DNA of 64,000 nt, taken from assembly GCF_032085515.1 (NCBI RefSeq), contig NZ_JASXSX010000001.1:868001-932000 (forward strand), read 5' to 3'. Both the position numbers and the translations under genes were made by a program. This stretch comes from Gleimia hominis. GTDB lineage: Bacteria; Actinomycetota; Actinomycetes; Actinomycetales; Actinomycetaceae. Shown here one piece after another: positions 32,101-40,204 of this stretch; position 1 is the stretch's first letter; each line of letters begins with the position of its first letter. Below the pieces are notes generated by a model, which saw nothing but the letters and a program-made list of their open reading frames with translations, did no database searches and was not told the DNA's origin.

Positions 32101-32931
32101 TTAGGCTGTGAGCCCGGCGTGGTTGAGTGCGGCGGCTAGGCCGTTATCGTCGAGTGGGGGAGCGACCCAGTTAGCCACTTTTTTGACTTCGTCGATTCCG
32201 TTTCCCATCGCGATACCAAGTCCGCTGGTTTCCAGCATGGGGATGTCGTTCGCGGAGTCACCAATCCCAATGGTGTCTGCCATGTTGATCCCGAGGTGTT
32301 GCGCGAGTTTGCGTAAACCTTTCCCTTTGGTTACGTGTTGCGCGGTGAGTTCCGTGGTGATCCCGCCGACGGAAACGGAACCGGGAATCAGCAGGTAGTC
32401 ACCACCAATCTGACTGGCGACTTGTTCGAATGTGAGTGGTGAATCCGTGGGGATTGTGAATGTGCATTTCGAAGAGTCTTTAGGCAAGTCCCAAGTTACG
32501 TACGGTTCGATTTGCTGCACGTATTCCGACCAGTCCCCACTGAGCCCTTCAGTTTGCTGTCCCTCTTGAGTGGCCGCTTGAAAAGCTTCGTAATAGCTGC
32601 GTGAGGGGACAATCTGATCGTGGGACTGCCACACCCAGTGGGCTTTCGCTGCCTCAAGAATCTTGGTGATGCGTTGGATTTCCGGGTGGGGGATTAGGTG
32701 GGTGTCCACAACCTCGTTTTCGTATTCCACGAACGCACCGTTCGCACCTATTAGACCCCGGAAACCAAGATCCCAAAGCTTCGGATAAATCTCGGGGTGC
32801 GAACGGCCCGTGCACATCACCAGAGTGTGTCCGTTAGCTACGGCCTGTTTAATCGCCTTTGCCGCACTGGCGGGCACGCGCTGATTGTGGTCAATAATCG
32901 TTCCATCCACGTCAATGCAAACAAGTTTCAT
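32101..32931 (-). CDS. HAD-superfamily phosphatase, Cof type
   Basis: A 276-residue protein of the Cof/YbjI type (type IIB cap). Motif I is CIDVDGTII at residues 5-13, motif II MCTGRSHPE, motif III the Lys in KGKGLRKL, motif IV GIGDSANDIPML. Members dephosphorylate sugar phosphates, FMN or thiamin intermediates with little sequence-readable specificity. It is probably transcribed with the Nudix gene 62 bases upstream. Confidence 0.85.
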   Translation of the reverse strand: MKLVCIDVDGTIIDHNQRVPASAAKAIKQAVANGHTLVMCTGRSHPEIYPKLWDLGFRGLIGANGAFVEYENEVVDTHLIPHPEIQRITKILEAAKAHWVWQSHDQIVPSRSYYEAFQAATQEGQQTEGLSGDWSEYVQQIEPYVTWDLPKDSSKCTFTIPTDSPLTFEQVASQIGGDYLLIPGSVSVGGITTELTAQHVTKGKGLRKLAQHLGINMADTIGIGDSANDIPMLETSGLGIAMGNGIDEVKKVANWVAPPLDDNGLAAALNHAGLTA

Positions 32932-32993
32932 ACCCCTAATTATCCCACACCGCCCCTAACCAAGTGAGGGGTAACTTAGCGTCTGCAGATTAG

Positions 32994-33536
32994 CTAGCTC
33001 AGCACACCCGCCGCTGATAGAGCGGCCAACGAAATCGCGTCACGCAGTTCACCTTGATTGATGAGCTCGTGGATTTCTGGTTTGCTGAACCAGGCTTGGT
33101 CGTCCACTTCACCGTCCGTTTCCCCAGCGTGCACTCCCTCATGAGGGACCACAAACAAGCCAACGCCCGTCTGGGTGGCCAGCAGACCTGAATCAGGGTA
33201 AATCAAACCGCAAAACTGGCCTTTTCCCCCATCTATCCCTGTTTCTTCCAACAGTTCGCGGTGGGCTGTAGCCAGAGGGTCAGCATCAGACAGCTCCGCC
33301 ATGCCCCGCGGGACCTCCCACAGTGAACGATCTAAACGAATCCGGTACTGGCGCACCAACAGGACCCGCTGTGTATCCTCAGCCACCAGAACCGCAGCCC
33401 CACCACCGTTGGCAGTCTCACTGTTACGCACCCGCCACTGAGTGCGTTCCACCCCCGACGCATCCGCAGCTACCACCGACTCCACCCGCAGTGGAAAATC
33501 CGGCGCCTTCCACACGCTTTGCCAATTAACCATCAC
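32994..33536 (-). CDS. Nudix hydrolase, ADP-ribose pyrophosphatase-like
   Basis: A 180-residue protein with the Nudix box GMAELSDADPLATAHRELLEETGI (about residues 79-102). The preceding strand VLLVRQYRIRLDRSLWEVPRG resembles ADP-ribose pyrophosphatases. The product class is inferred by this likeness; the substrate is not certain. Two adjacent ATG codons could serve as start. Confidence 0.83.
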   Translation of the reverse strand: MMVNWQSVWKAPDFPLRVESVVAADASGVERTQWRVRNSETANGGGAAVLVAEDTQRVLLVRQYRIRLDRSLWEVPRGMAELSDADPLATAHRELLEETGIDGGKGQFCGLIYPDSGLLATQTGVGLFVVPHEGVHAGETDGEVDDQAWFSKPEIHELINQGELRDAISLAALSAAGVLS

Positions 33537-33631
33537 CGCTCCTCCCTCAAGATTTTAAATCTAAAAACGAAACCTAAAGGCGTCACTCACAAACCAGTAA
33601 ATCACCTATAAAGACTGAACCCCAGAACTAC

Positions 33632-35047
33632 TCACTCAGTTTGCACCATCGACAACGTCGCGGTCATCGACGACTTCCGCAACTGCCACATCTGCGCGAT
33701 ATCATCCCACGGCATCGACGACACCGCTCCCAGCACCGCCGCCAACACCAGTAACGTCCCGCGCGTAACCGCCGACAGATTCACCGAATCCGTGTACAGC
33801 CCCAAGAATGCAACGAACAACACGATGGTCGTCATGATCGCCATCCGCAGCAGCGTCACCCGTTTCTTACGTTGATGCGATTGCTTCTGCCCCACCAGCT
33901 CACGCGCAGCCAAAGCGATACTGAACATGGCGCCCGACTGCCCCTCAAGAAACAACGCCTGTGCCTGCTCGCGCGTAACCTCATGTAACTGCGCGAACAA
34001 AGGTGGGGCAATCACCCGCATATGATCTAAAATCTCGCCTTCCACACGTAGCTTAGACGCGCGCGCGGGCGTAAACGTTCGATCGCGAAGACGCTCAAAC
34101 CGACTGCGCACAGGTAAAACCAGACCGTACGCGCGCGCCAAATCCAGGTCTGCGCCCAGTGATTCCTCCTGATCATAAAACGTGAGGTACGTGCTGGAAC
34201 CACGCTGCGCAATCGCTCGGTAATATGCACGTGACCACATCTCCATACCAGCCCGCCCGTGCGTTTCACTCAACCCCAACTTGGGAAGCAAAGTAGTTAC
34301 CAACGCGGTGACACTTTTGCGGGCAGTCAAACCTGGGTTATCGAACAGGTAGCGTGCTAACAGCGGTACCTCACCGCGGGCTTCCAAATCAGCCTGCGCA
34401 TCCCCCAGCGCCGAAGCCATATCCAACCCGCCGGATTTCCATAAGGCCACGCGCACGCGCCCATCCAATATAGCTTGCACCCACTTGTCTTGCGCCCGTT
34501 CAAGTAGTGCCACGACCTCAAAGCGGTCCAACCCCTCATGCTGATCCTGCCCATTCAAACCGTTCGCGGGGAAGGCTAATCCAGCCCCCGGGTACCAGTT
34601 GGGGCCACGCGGAGCCCACTGCCAATCGTGAGGCTGATGCGCCCGAGTGGTAGCCATGATTGCTGAAGAAGCCGCTCGGAATTCCGCGCTGCGCACTTTC
34701 TCTAACTGAAACCCCAAATCGACAGCTCCCGCACCGCCGGGTGCCGGCTGGCAGTTAACGGTTATTGGAATGCGATCGTTTGGACCTAAACCCAGCTCAA
34801 AGGCGATTCCCTCGGGGCCTTGCGTGAGGAAAAATATTCCATCGAACAGTTGATTTCGATCTAAAGAAATGTGATCACCCAGCAACACCGCGGTGCGTAA
34901 CGCGGCATTCAACTGCGCGGTTGCCTCAGCGGCACCCAAGGACCGCCAAAGCGAAGCCTGCCGCACTGAATCAAAATCGTAAACCACCACGCTAGGCGTG
35001 GAACTAGACTGCGGCGGTGAATAGACACCACGGTCCGAACCGCTCAT
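33632..35047 (-). CDS. Uncharacterised protein with two C-terminal TM segments
   Basis: A 471-residue protein I do not recognise. Residues 1 to about 390 are soluble and rather acidic with several tryptophans; no nucleotide-binding or catalytic motif stands out. Two transmembrane segments follow a basic KQSHQRKKR stretch (MAIMTTIVLFVAFLGLYT and AVTRGTLLVLAAVLGAVSS). The C-terminal end then contains WDDIAQMWQLRKSS. The ATG at 35047 is decided by AGGAGG five bases upstream. It stands alone, divergent from tsaD. Confidence 0.6.
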   Translation of the reverse strand: MSGSDRGVYSPPQSSSTPSVVVYDFDSVRQASLWRSLGAAEATAQLNAALRTAVLLGDHISLDRNQLFDGIFFLTQGPEGIAFELGLGPNDRIPITVNCQPAPGGAGAVDLGFQLEKVRSAEFRAASSAIMATTRAHQPHDWQWAPRGPNWYPGAGLAFPANGLNGQDQHEGLDRFEVVALLERAQDKWVQAILDGRVRVALWKSGGLDMASALGDAQADLEARGEVPLLARYLFDNPGLTARKSVTALVTTLLPKLGLSETHGRAGMEMWSRAYYRAIAQRGSSTYLTFYDQEESLGADLDLARAYGLVLPVRSRFERLRDRTFTPARASKLRVEGEILDHMRVIAPPLFAQLHEVTREQAQALFLEGQSGAMFSIALAARELVGQKQSHQRKKRVTLLRMAIMTTIVLFVAFLGLYTDSVNLSAVTRGTLLVLAAVLGAVSSMPWDDIAQMWQLRKSSMTATLSMVQTE

Positions 35048-35179
35048 ACGCACCTCCTATTCCTCTAACCGATCCTAATGCGATTCCCGCCACGAGGTCA
35101 CCCGCACTACCACTTCCGCCACGCCGCATTCCCTCAAGGCTGCGTACATTGCTCAAAAAACCACCTGTCTGCTCACAGC

Positions 35180-35271
35180 AGGTTATGGCGCCCAACGTGG
35201 GTAGGTTATGGCGCCCAACGTGGGTAGGTTATGGCGCCCAACGTGCGTAGGTTATGGCGCCCAACGTGGGT
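35180..35271. repeat. Four 23-bp tandem repeats before tsaD
   Basis: Unit AGGTTATGGCGCCCAACGTG plus GGT, four direct copies with period 23, one base differing in the third copy. The near-identity suggests recent expansion. Their translation in frame with tsaD is open but gives a repetitive peptide, so I treat them as non-coding. Confidence 0.93.
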
Positions 35272-35291
35272 GGAGGACTAGAATAAGGCGC

Positions 35292-36386
35292 GTGGATACG
35301 GCTTTGAAAACACCCCAGTTAGAAACCTCGCAGCAGTGGCGTAAAGAAAAACCACTGGTACTAGGTATCGAATCAACGTGTGACGAAACAGGATTCGCAC
35401 TGGTACGCGGCGGTGAACTGCTCGTAGACCGGACTGCGACCTCCATGGATGAATACGCGCGATACGGGGGAATAATCCCCGAAATCGCATCCCGTGCCCA
35501 TTTGGAATCCTTCCTGCCCACGCTCGAATCCGCGCTCACCGAAGCACACGTACGCCTCGAAGAGATTGACGCAATCGCAGTGGCAGCAGGCCCGGGGCTC
35601 ATCGGATCACTCACCGTGGGGATATGCGGAGCTAAAGCACTCGCGCAAACCCTGGGTAAGCCCATATACGGGGTAAACCACGTGCTCGGACACCTGGCGG
35701 TCGACGAACTCGTCGACGGGCCAATGCCAGAACAGTTCATCGGCCTCGTGGTATCCGGGGGACATTCAAACCTATTGCACGTACGGGACCTAGCTACAGA
35801 CGTGGTAGAACTCGGCGGCACCCTAGACGACGCTGCGGGCGAAGCGTTCGACAAAGTGGGGCGCCTACTCGGCCTGCCCTACCCGGGTGGCCCCCACGTA
35901 GATAAACTCTCGCAAGCTGGAAACGTGGAAGCCATCAAGTTCCCCCGCGGCCTGGCCAGTGCGCGCGACAAAAACAAGTACCGCTACGACTTCTCTTTCT
36001 CTGGGTTGAAAACCGCGGTGTCCCGCTACGTATCCGCCCACGAGAAGCAGGGGGAACCATTCAGCCCCGAGGACGTGTGCGCCGGTTTCTCTGAGGCAGT
36101 TAACGACTCCCTAACCGCAAAAGCCGTGCAAGCCTGCCTGGACCTAGAGTGCTCAACGATTGTGGTCGGCGGTGGTTACAGCGCCAACTCGCGGCTACGC
36201 AGCCTCATTGAAGAACGCGCTCAAGCTAAAGGTTTGACTGTGCGCATGCCACCGCTGCGGTTCTGCACCGACAACGGAGCTCAAATAGCAGCAATCGGAT
36301 CCACCTTAGTGCGGGCAGGGGTGCGGCCATCCGAATCGGATTTCGCCCCGGATTCACAAATGTCCCTCACCGTGCCCGTCATGTAA
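35292..36386 (+). CDS. tsaD: tRNA N6-adenosine threonylcarbamoyltransferase TsaD
   Basis: A 364-residue catalytic subunit of the t6A complex. VLGIESTCDETGFALV opens the ASKHA fold, and GVNHVLGHLAVDEL contains the two iron-binding His. VVSGGHSNLLHV, GEAFDKVGRLLGLPYPGGP and the late Asp in FCTDNGAQIA complete the site. The GTG at 35292 gives the normal length; frames upstream run into the 23-bp repeats. Its usual partners tsaE-tsaB-rimI lie 14 kb upstream. Confidence 0.93.
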   Translation: MDTALKTPQLETSQQWRKEKPLVLGIESTCDETGFALVRGGELLVDRTATSMDEYARYGGIIPEIASRAHLESFLPTLESALTEAHVRLEEIDAIAVAAGPGLIGSLTVGICGAKALAQTLGKPIYGVNHVLGHLAVDELVDGPMPEQFIGLVVSGGHSNLLHVRDLATDVVELGGTLDDAAGEAFDKVGRLLGLPYPGGPHVDKLSQAGNVEAIKFPRGLASARDKNKYRYDFSFSGLKTAVSRYVSAHEKQGEPFSPEDVCAGFSEAVNDSLTAKAVQACLDLECSTIVVGGGYSANSRLRSLIEERAQAKGLTVRMPPLRFCTDNGAQIAAIGSTLVRAGVRPSESDFAPDSQMSLTVPVM

Positions 36387-36671
36387 ATAACCGGCAAGGT
36401 AGATGCCCATATAGGTGCGCGGGCCTCGCGGGCGTACCACAGTCTTAGGCGCCCATGGTTTTAGTACTGATGTGGTTGGAACGTGTGTTCTCGGCACTTA
36501 CGTTCTTGACACTTATGTTTTTGGCACTCAACTTGCCAGAGTGCTAACTGGGGAACTAATCTAAAGAGTGAACGTAGCAACAGCTACGAGACCCAACGTT
36601 AGGGGTCCGACCACCCGCGACGGCGGACCAGTAACGCACAAACTAATCACACATGGAAGGGGAGTTGACCA
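36387..36671 (+). promoter_or_regulatory. groES regulatory region
   Basis: 285 bases between tsaD and groES. It contains a GAAC-GTGT-GTTC palindrome (36479-36490), three 15-base near-repeats (from 36491, 36506 and 36521) each with a GGCACTT- or GACACTT-like core, a possible -35 TTGACA (36506-36511) and the CIRCE element. The remainder to groES is a 5' leader with AAGGGGAG before the GTG. Confidence 0.6.
36521..36547 (+). promoter_or_regulatory. CIRCE operator for HrcA
   Basis: TTGGCACTC-N9-GAGTGCTAA differs from the CIRCE consensus TTAGCACTC-N9-GAGTGCTAA at one base. HrcA binding here represses groE genes until heat stress. Confidence 0.9.
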
Positions 36672-36968
36672 GTGTCGATTTCCATTAAACCGCTTGAGGA
36701 TCGCATTGTGATCCAGCAGGTCGATGCCGAGCAGACCACGGCGTCTGGCCTGGTTATTCCCGACACGGCAAAGGAAAAGCCGCAGGAAGGCACCGTCGTC
36801 GCAGTAGGCCCAGGCCGCGTAGACGACAACGGTAACCGCGTTCCCATGGATGTTTCTGAGGGAGACGTAGTTATCTACTCGAAGTTCGGTGGTACCGAAG
36901 TTAAGTACCAGGGTGAGGAATACCTGATTCTCTCTGCGCGTGACATCCTCGCGATCGTAGAGAAGTAA
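36672..36968 (+). CDS. groES: Co-chaperonin GroES
   Basis: A 98-residue cap for the GroEL chamber. ISIKPLEDRIVIQQVDAEQTTASGLVIPDTAKEKPQEG contains the mobile loop, and VIYSKFGGTEVKYQGEEYLIL the C-terminal strand pattern. The GTG start follows GGAAGGGGAG. groEL does not follow; a terminator does, so the chaperonin gene must be elsewhere. CIRCE control is expected. Confidence 0.97.
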   Translation: MSISIKPLEDRIVIQQVDAEQTTASGLVIPDTAKEKPQEGTVVAVGPGRVDDNGNRVPMDVSEGDVVIYSKFGGTEVKYQGEEYLILSARDILAIVEK

Positions 36969-37004
36969 CACCGAGTTAACTTAGAAATAAGTAAATAAAC
37001 TTCC

Positions 37005-37053
37005 GTTACGGGCAGCCAACCAGCCGGCAGAGCTGGCACTGGCTGCCCGTAAC
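37005..37053 (+). terminator. Hairpin terminator after groES
   Basis: GTTACGGGCAGCCA pairs perfectly with TGGCTGCCCGTAAC (14-bp stem), with a loop that can itself form a small helix (GCCGGC region). The T-tract is short. It starts 36 bases after groES. Confidence 0.7.
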
Positions 37054-37157
37054 GTTACCCTGCGCGCCGGTAATTTTTGGCGATGCCGCATGGACCCGTA
37101 ATGCTTGGACCGGGGTGTTTGCCCCACCATTTTTTACCCGGCCGAATAAACATTAAA

Positions 37158-37205
37158 CCCCCACCCGCCTGGGTGGGGGTCGCGCTACTGCGCGCAGTAG
37201 CGCGA
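37158..37205. terminator. Twin hairpins between convergent groES and whiB
   Basis: CCCCCACCC/GGGTGGGGG with a 4-nt loop (37158-37179) is directly followed by a perfect 26-base palindrome with 13-base arms TCGCGCTACTGCG/CGCAGTAGCGCGA (37180-37205). TTTATGCTT follows on the plus strand and TTTAATG follows on the minus strand. A bidirectional terminator is plausible. The rest of the 393-base gap (36969-37361) holds the groES terminator and the 36-bp repeats. Confidence 0.65.
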
Positions 37206-37287
37206 TTTATGCTTACTGTTTAAATCTGTACTGAGCTTCTAAGCGTAAGCACGGGGCAGCTGGCTAATGCTGAAGCTTAGGCACGGG

Positions 37288-37374
37288 GCTTAAGCCACCG
37301 AGAAATAGAAGCTTCGGTACGCGGCTTAAGCCACCGAGAAATAGAAGCTTCGGTACGCGGCTTATGCCACCGAG
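37288..37374. repeat. 36-bp tandem repeats overlapping the end of whiB
   Basis: The core GCTTAAGCCACCGAG occurs at 37288 and 37324 and, as GCTTATGCCACCGAG, at 37360; the period is 36. A decayed fourth copy lies upstream near 37250. The copy at 37360-37374 contains the last codons and stop of whiB read on the minus strand. Confidence 0.85.
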
Positions 37375-37661
37375 GCGCGCCGACGTTTCCGACTGCGGGC
37401 AACTTCGCGACGCTCCTCTTCCGTCATACCACCCCACACACCGTAGGGTTCCATTACGCGCAACGCGTGTTCGCGGCACTGTTCAAGCACCGGACACGTC
37501 GCGCAAATCGCTTTCGCCGCCTCCGCTCGCCGGCGACGGGTAGAGCCGCGCTCTCCCTCAGGATGAAAAAATAGTTCCGTATCCATATCGCGACAAGCAG
37601 CCTGGAATTGCCAATCCCAACGATCCATAACCGGACCTGGCAACCGTGAAACATCGGTCAT
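37362..37661 (-). CDS. WhiB-family iron-sulfur transcription regulator, WhiB3-like
   Basis: A 99-residue regulator. Four cysteines (AACRD, then CATCPVLEQC) bind a [4Fe-4S] cluster that senses redox or nitric oxide. LFFHPEGERG and EPYGVWGGMTEEER are the family motifs, followed by a basic DNA-binding tail RSRKRRR. The LPGP start and the HPEGERG block resemble WhiB3/WhiD more than WhiB1 or WhiB2. The ATG at 37661 follows GGAAAGGAATG. WhiB proteins occur only in actinobacteria and their phages. The next gene on the other strand is guaB. Confidence 0.9.
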   Translation of the reverse strand: MTDVSRLPGPVMDRWDWQFQAACRDMDTELFFHPEGERGSTRRRRAEAAKAICATCPVLEQCREHALRVMEPYGVWGGMTEEERREVARSRKRRRASVA

Positions 37662-37856
37662 TCGCACATTCCTTTCCGCGCGAAAATACCGCGCTGCTGT
37701 GGAAACGTTTTTAACATTATCGATTTCACGCGCTTTAATCAAGGAAATTTTTGCGCTCACTGCGAAGTGATCACCTAAAATGACTTCGCCCACGCATATG
37801 CGGCACAAATCTTAAGCAAGCAGCATCTGCAAATACAGATACGTTAAACTTGCAAG

Positions 37857-39365
37857 ATGACAGCTATGAAAGATCCCTTTGCTCTAACCGGTTTAACCTA
37901 CGACGATGTGCTCCTCCTGCCCGAACTGACGGACGTGGTGCCATCAGAAGTGAACACGCAAGCGCAACTATCGCGCAACATAACACTGCGCATCCCCATT
38001 CTCTCCGCCGCGATGGACACGGTAACGGAAGCGCGGATGGCGATCGCCATGGCCCGCCAAGGTGGGATAGGTATCTTGCATCGCAACCTCTCGATCGAAG
38101 ACCAAGCCCAGCAGGTGCGGCAAGTGAAACGGTCCGAGTCGGGGATGGTGGCCGACCCGGTGACAATTCACCAAGACGCCACGATTGAGGAACTAGATGA
38201 ACTGTGCGGCCACTACCGCGTGTCCGGCCTACCCGTGGTAGACCCACAAAACCACCTGCTAGGAATCATCACCAACCGCGACTTGAGGTTCGTGCCACCC
38301 GAACGGTGGGCCACCACTAAAGTCCGTGAATGTATGACTCCCATGCCGCTGATCACCGCGCACGTTGGGATCTCCCGCGAAGACGCGAAAGCCCTCCTGG
38401 CTAAACACCGGATTGAAAAACTCCCCATCGTGGACGACGCGGGGAAGCTATCGGGGTTGATCACCGTTAAAGACTTCGTTAAAACCGAAAAGTACCCCAA
38501 CGCCTCAAAAGATAAAGACGGTCGCCTACTGGTGGGGGCCGCAATCGGATACTGGGGGGACTCGTGGGAACGCGCGCAAGCCCTCGCAGACGCCGACGTG
38601 GACGTGCTGATCGTCGACACAGCTAACGGCGGGGCCAAACTGGCGTTAGAAATGATTGAGCGCATCAAAGCGGACTCCCGGTTTGAGGGAATCGACATCA
38701 TTGGCGGCAACGTCGCCACCACGGAAGGGACGCAAGCGCTGATCGAAGCGGGAGTGGACGGCGTGAAAGTCGGGGTGGGCCCCGGATCGATCTGCACCAC
38801 CCGCGTCGTCGCCGGAGTGGGCGTACCCCAGGTCACCGCTATCCACCTGGCCGCGCAGGCAGCGGGCCCCGCCGGCATACCGATTATCGCGGACGGGGGA
38901 ATGCAGTACTCAGGTGATATCGCCAAGGCCCTGGTGGCGGGTGCGTCAACCGTAATGGTCGGATCCATGCTCGCGGGCTGCGAGGAATCACCGGGCGAAC
39001 TCGTGTTCACAAACGGTAAACAATACAAGCGTTACCGCGGTATGGGGTCGCTAGGGGCCATGAGTTCGCGCGGACGCAAGTCGTATTCCAAAGACCGCTA
39101 CTTCCAAGCGGACGTCACCAGCGACGACAAAATCGTGCCCGAAGGTATCGAGGGGCAAGTCCCGTACTCCGGCTCACTCGCAGCCGTCATGTACCAACTA
39201 ATCGGTGGGCTGCACCAATCCATGTTCTACCTTGGGGCCGCGAACCTCAAGCAAGTACGCGAAAACGGGCGGTTTGTGCGCATCACCAGCGCGGGGCTAA
39301 AAGAATCACACCCCCACGACGTGGCGATGACCGTGGAGGCACCGAACTACCACTTTGGCCGGTAA
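37857..39365 (+). CDS. guaB: Inosine-5'-monophosphate dehydrogenase
   Basis: A 502-residue enzyme that oxidises IMP to XMP, the committed step to GMP. The barrel is split by two CBS domains (roughly residues 95-210) that regulate activity. The catalytic loop GVGPGSICTTRVVAG holds the nucleophile Cys, and YRGMGSLGAM is the mobile flap. TAAACT six bases before the ATG and the lack of a ribosome site suggest a leaderless transcript. The stop lies in the first copy of a repeat. Confidence 0.96.
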   Translation: MTAMKDPFALTGLTYDDVLLLPELTDVVPSEVNTQAQLSRNITLRIPILSAAMDTVTEARMAIAMARQGGIGILHRNLSIEDQAQQVRQVKRSESGMVADPVTIHQDATIEELDELCGHYRVSGLPVVDPQNHLLGIITNRDLRFVPPERWATTKVRECMTPMPLITAHVGISREDAKALLAKHRIEKLPIVDDAGKLSGLITVKDFVKTEKYPNASKDKDGRLLVGAAIGYWGDSWERAQALADADVDVLIVDTANGGAKLALEMIERIKADSRFEGIDIIGGNVATTEGTQALIEAGVDGVKVGVGPGSICTTRVVAGVGVPQVTAIHLAAQAAGPAGIPIIADGGMQYSGDIAKALVAGASTVMVGSMLAGCEESPGELVFTNGKQYKRYRGMGSLGAMSSRGRKSYSKDRYFQADVTSDDKIVPEGIEGQVPYSGSLAAVMYQLIGGLHQSMFYLGAANLKQVRENGRFVRITSAGLKESHPHDVAMTVEAPNYHFGR

Positions 39366-39396
39366 CTACCCGCTTGTTTGGCCGGTAACTACCCGC
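39354..39396. repeat. Duplicated 3' end of guaB
   Basis: TTTGGCCGGTAACTACCCGC at 39354-39373, which contains the guaB stop, is repeated exactly at 39377-39396. Further on, CGAGTGCGGG occurs at 39396-39405 and 39419-39428. Confidence 0.88.
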
Positions 39397-39439
39397 GAGT
39401 GCGGGTGGCAGTTACCCACGAGTGCGGGATTAGTTGCGT

Positions 39440-40129
39440 TTAGATGGGCCACGGGCCGCGTGGGCGCGGGGTACGGCCCCGGCTGCGTAAGAACGCGGCG
39501 TAGGAATCTTCCAGTTCCTTCGCCCACTGTACCTGGTGGGCGTGCAGCTCACCGGGGTCCATCTGCGCGACCTTCGGGTAGCGCGCCGCAATGGCCTGCG
39601 CTAAATCGAGTGTTGCCCGCACGTCCACTTCCGCGGTGTGCATGTCCTGTGCCACGGTCAATCCGTAGGCCGGCAGGGTCGCCGATAGGGTGCGTTTACC
39701 TTTGCGGTAGCGCCAACAGTACCGGTCCAACACGTAGGGGTCCACGATTGGGCTTAAATGCCCCAAACGTTCCCGCAATGTCGGCAGGTTGTGGCGGGCA
39801 AGTTCTGCCTCCATCAAAGCCAGGTCGAACGGGGCGTTAAACGCCACCACCGGCAGGCCCTCATGCAACTGCTCCACCAGCATGTCCGCCACTTCCGCCA
39901 GCACCTGTGGGGCCGGCGAACCGTTTTCGCGCGCGTACTCCGTACTGATTCCATGTACCCGCTGAGCAGCCTGAGGGATCTCCACCTGCGGGTCCGCAAG
40001 CCACGTGACCGTCTGGTCCTGCCCGCCGTCGCGAACCACTATCGCAGCGGTAACTAAACGTGCTTGCGCGGTATTAACCCCCGTGGTTTCCGTATCGAAC
40101 CCCAGTAGGCGCCCGTCACTCCAGGACAT
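39440..40129 (-). CDS. DEDDh 3'-5' exonuclease (DnaQ-like)
   Basis: A 229-residue exonuclease. ExoI motif FDTETTG at residues 10-16, ExoII FNAPFDLALMEAEL, and ExoIII HTAEVDVRATLDL supply the metal-binding acidic residues and the general-base His. Proteins of this size, separate from the replicative polymerase, occur widely in actinobacteria and are annotated as epsilon-like exonucleases. The natural substrate is unclear. It sits between guaB and guaB3 on the opposite strand. Confidence 0.88.
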   Translation of the reverse strand: MSWSDGRLLGFDTETTGVNTAQARLVTAAIVVRDGGQDQTVTWLADPQVEIPQAAQRVHGISTEYARENGSPAPQVLAEVADMLVEQLHEGLPVVAFNAPFDLALMEAELARHNLPTLRERLGHLSPIVDPYVLDRYCWRYRKGKRTLSATLPAYGLTVAQDMHTAEVDVRATLDLAQAIAARYPKVAQMDPGELHAHQVQWAKELEDSYAAFLRSRGRTPRPRGPWPI

Positions 40130-40204
40130 GCGGATCCTCCTTCAATGGTGGACAAAATGAACAGTTAGGCTCAACAGCCTATGTTACCTGCATAGGATAG
40201 AACC

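Noticed and set aside
35180..35271. CRISPR-like array
   Set aside because: The 23-bp units are directly contiguous with no unique spacers, and no cas genes are present. The same holds for the 19-bp and 36-bp arrays.
35208..35291. N-terminal extension of tsaD into the repeats
   Set aside because: The extra residues are just translated repeat units with no family support; the GTG at 35292 gives the normal TsaD length.
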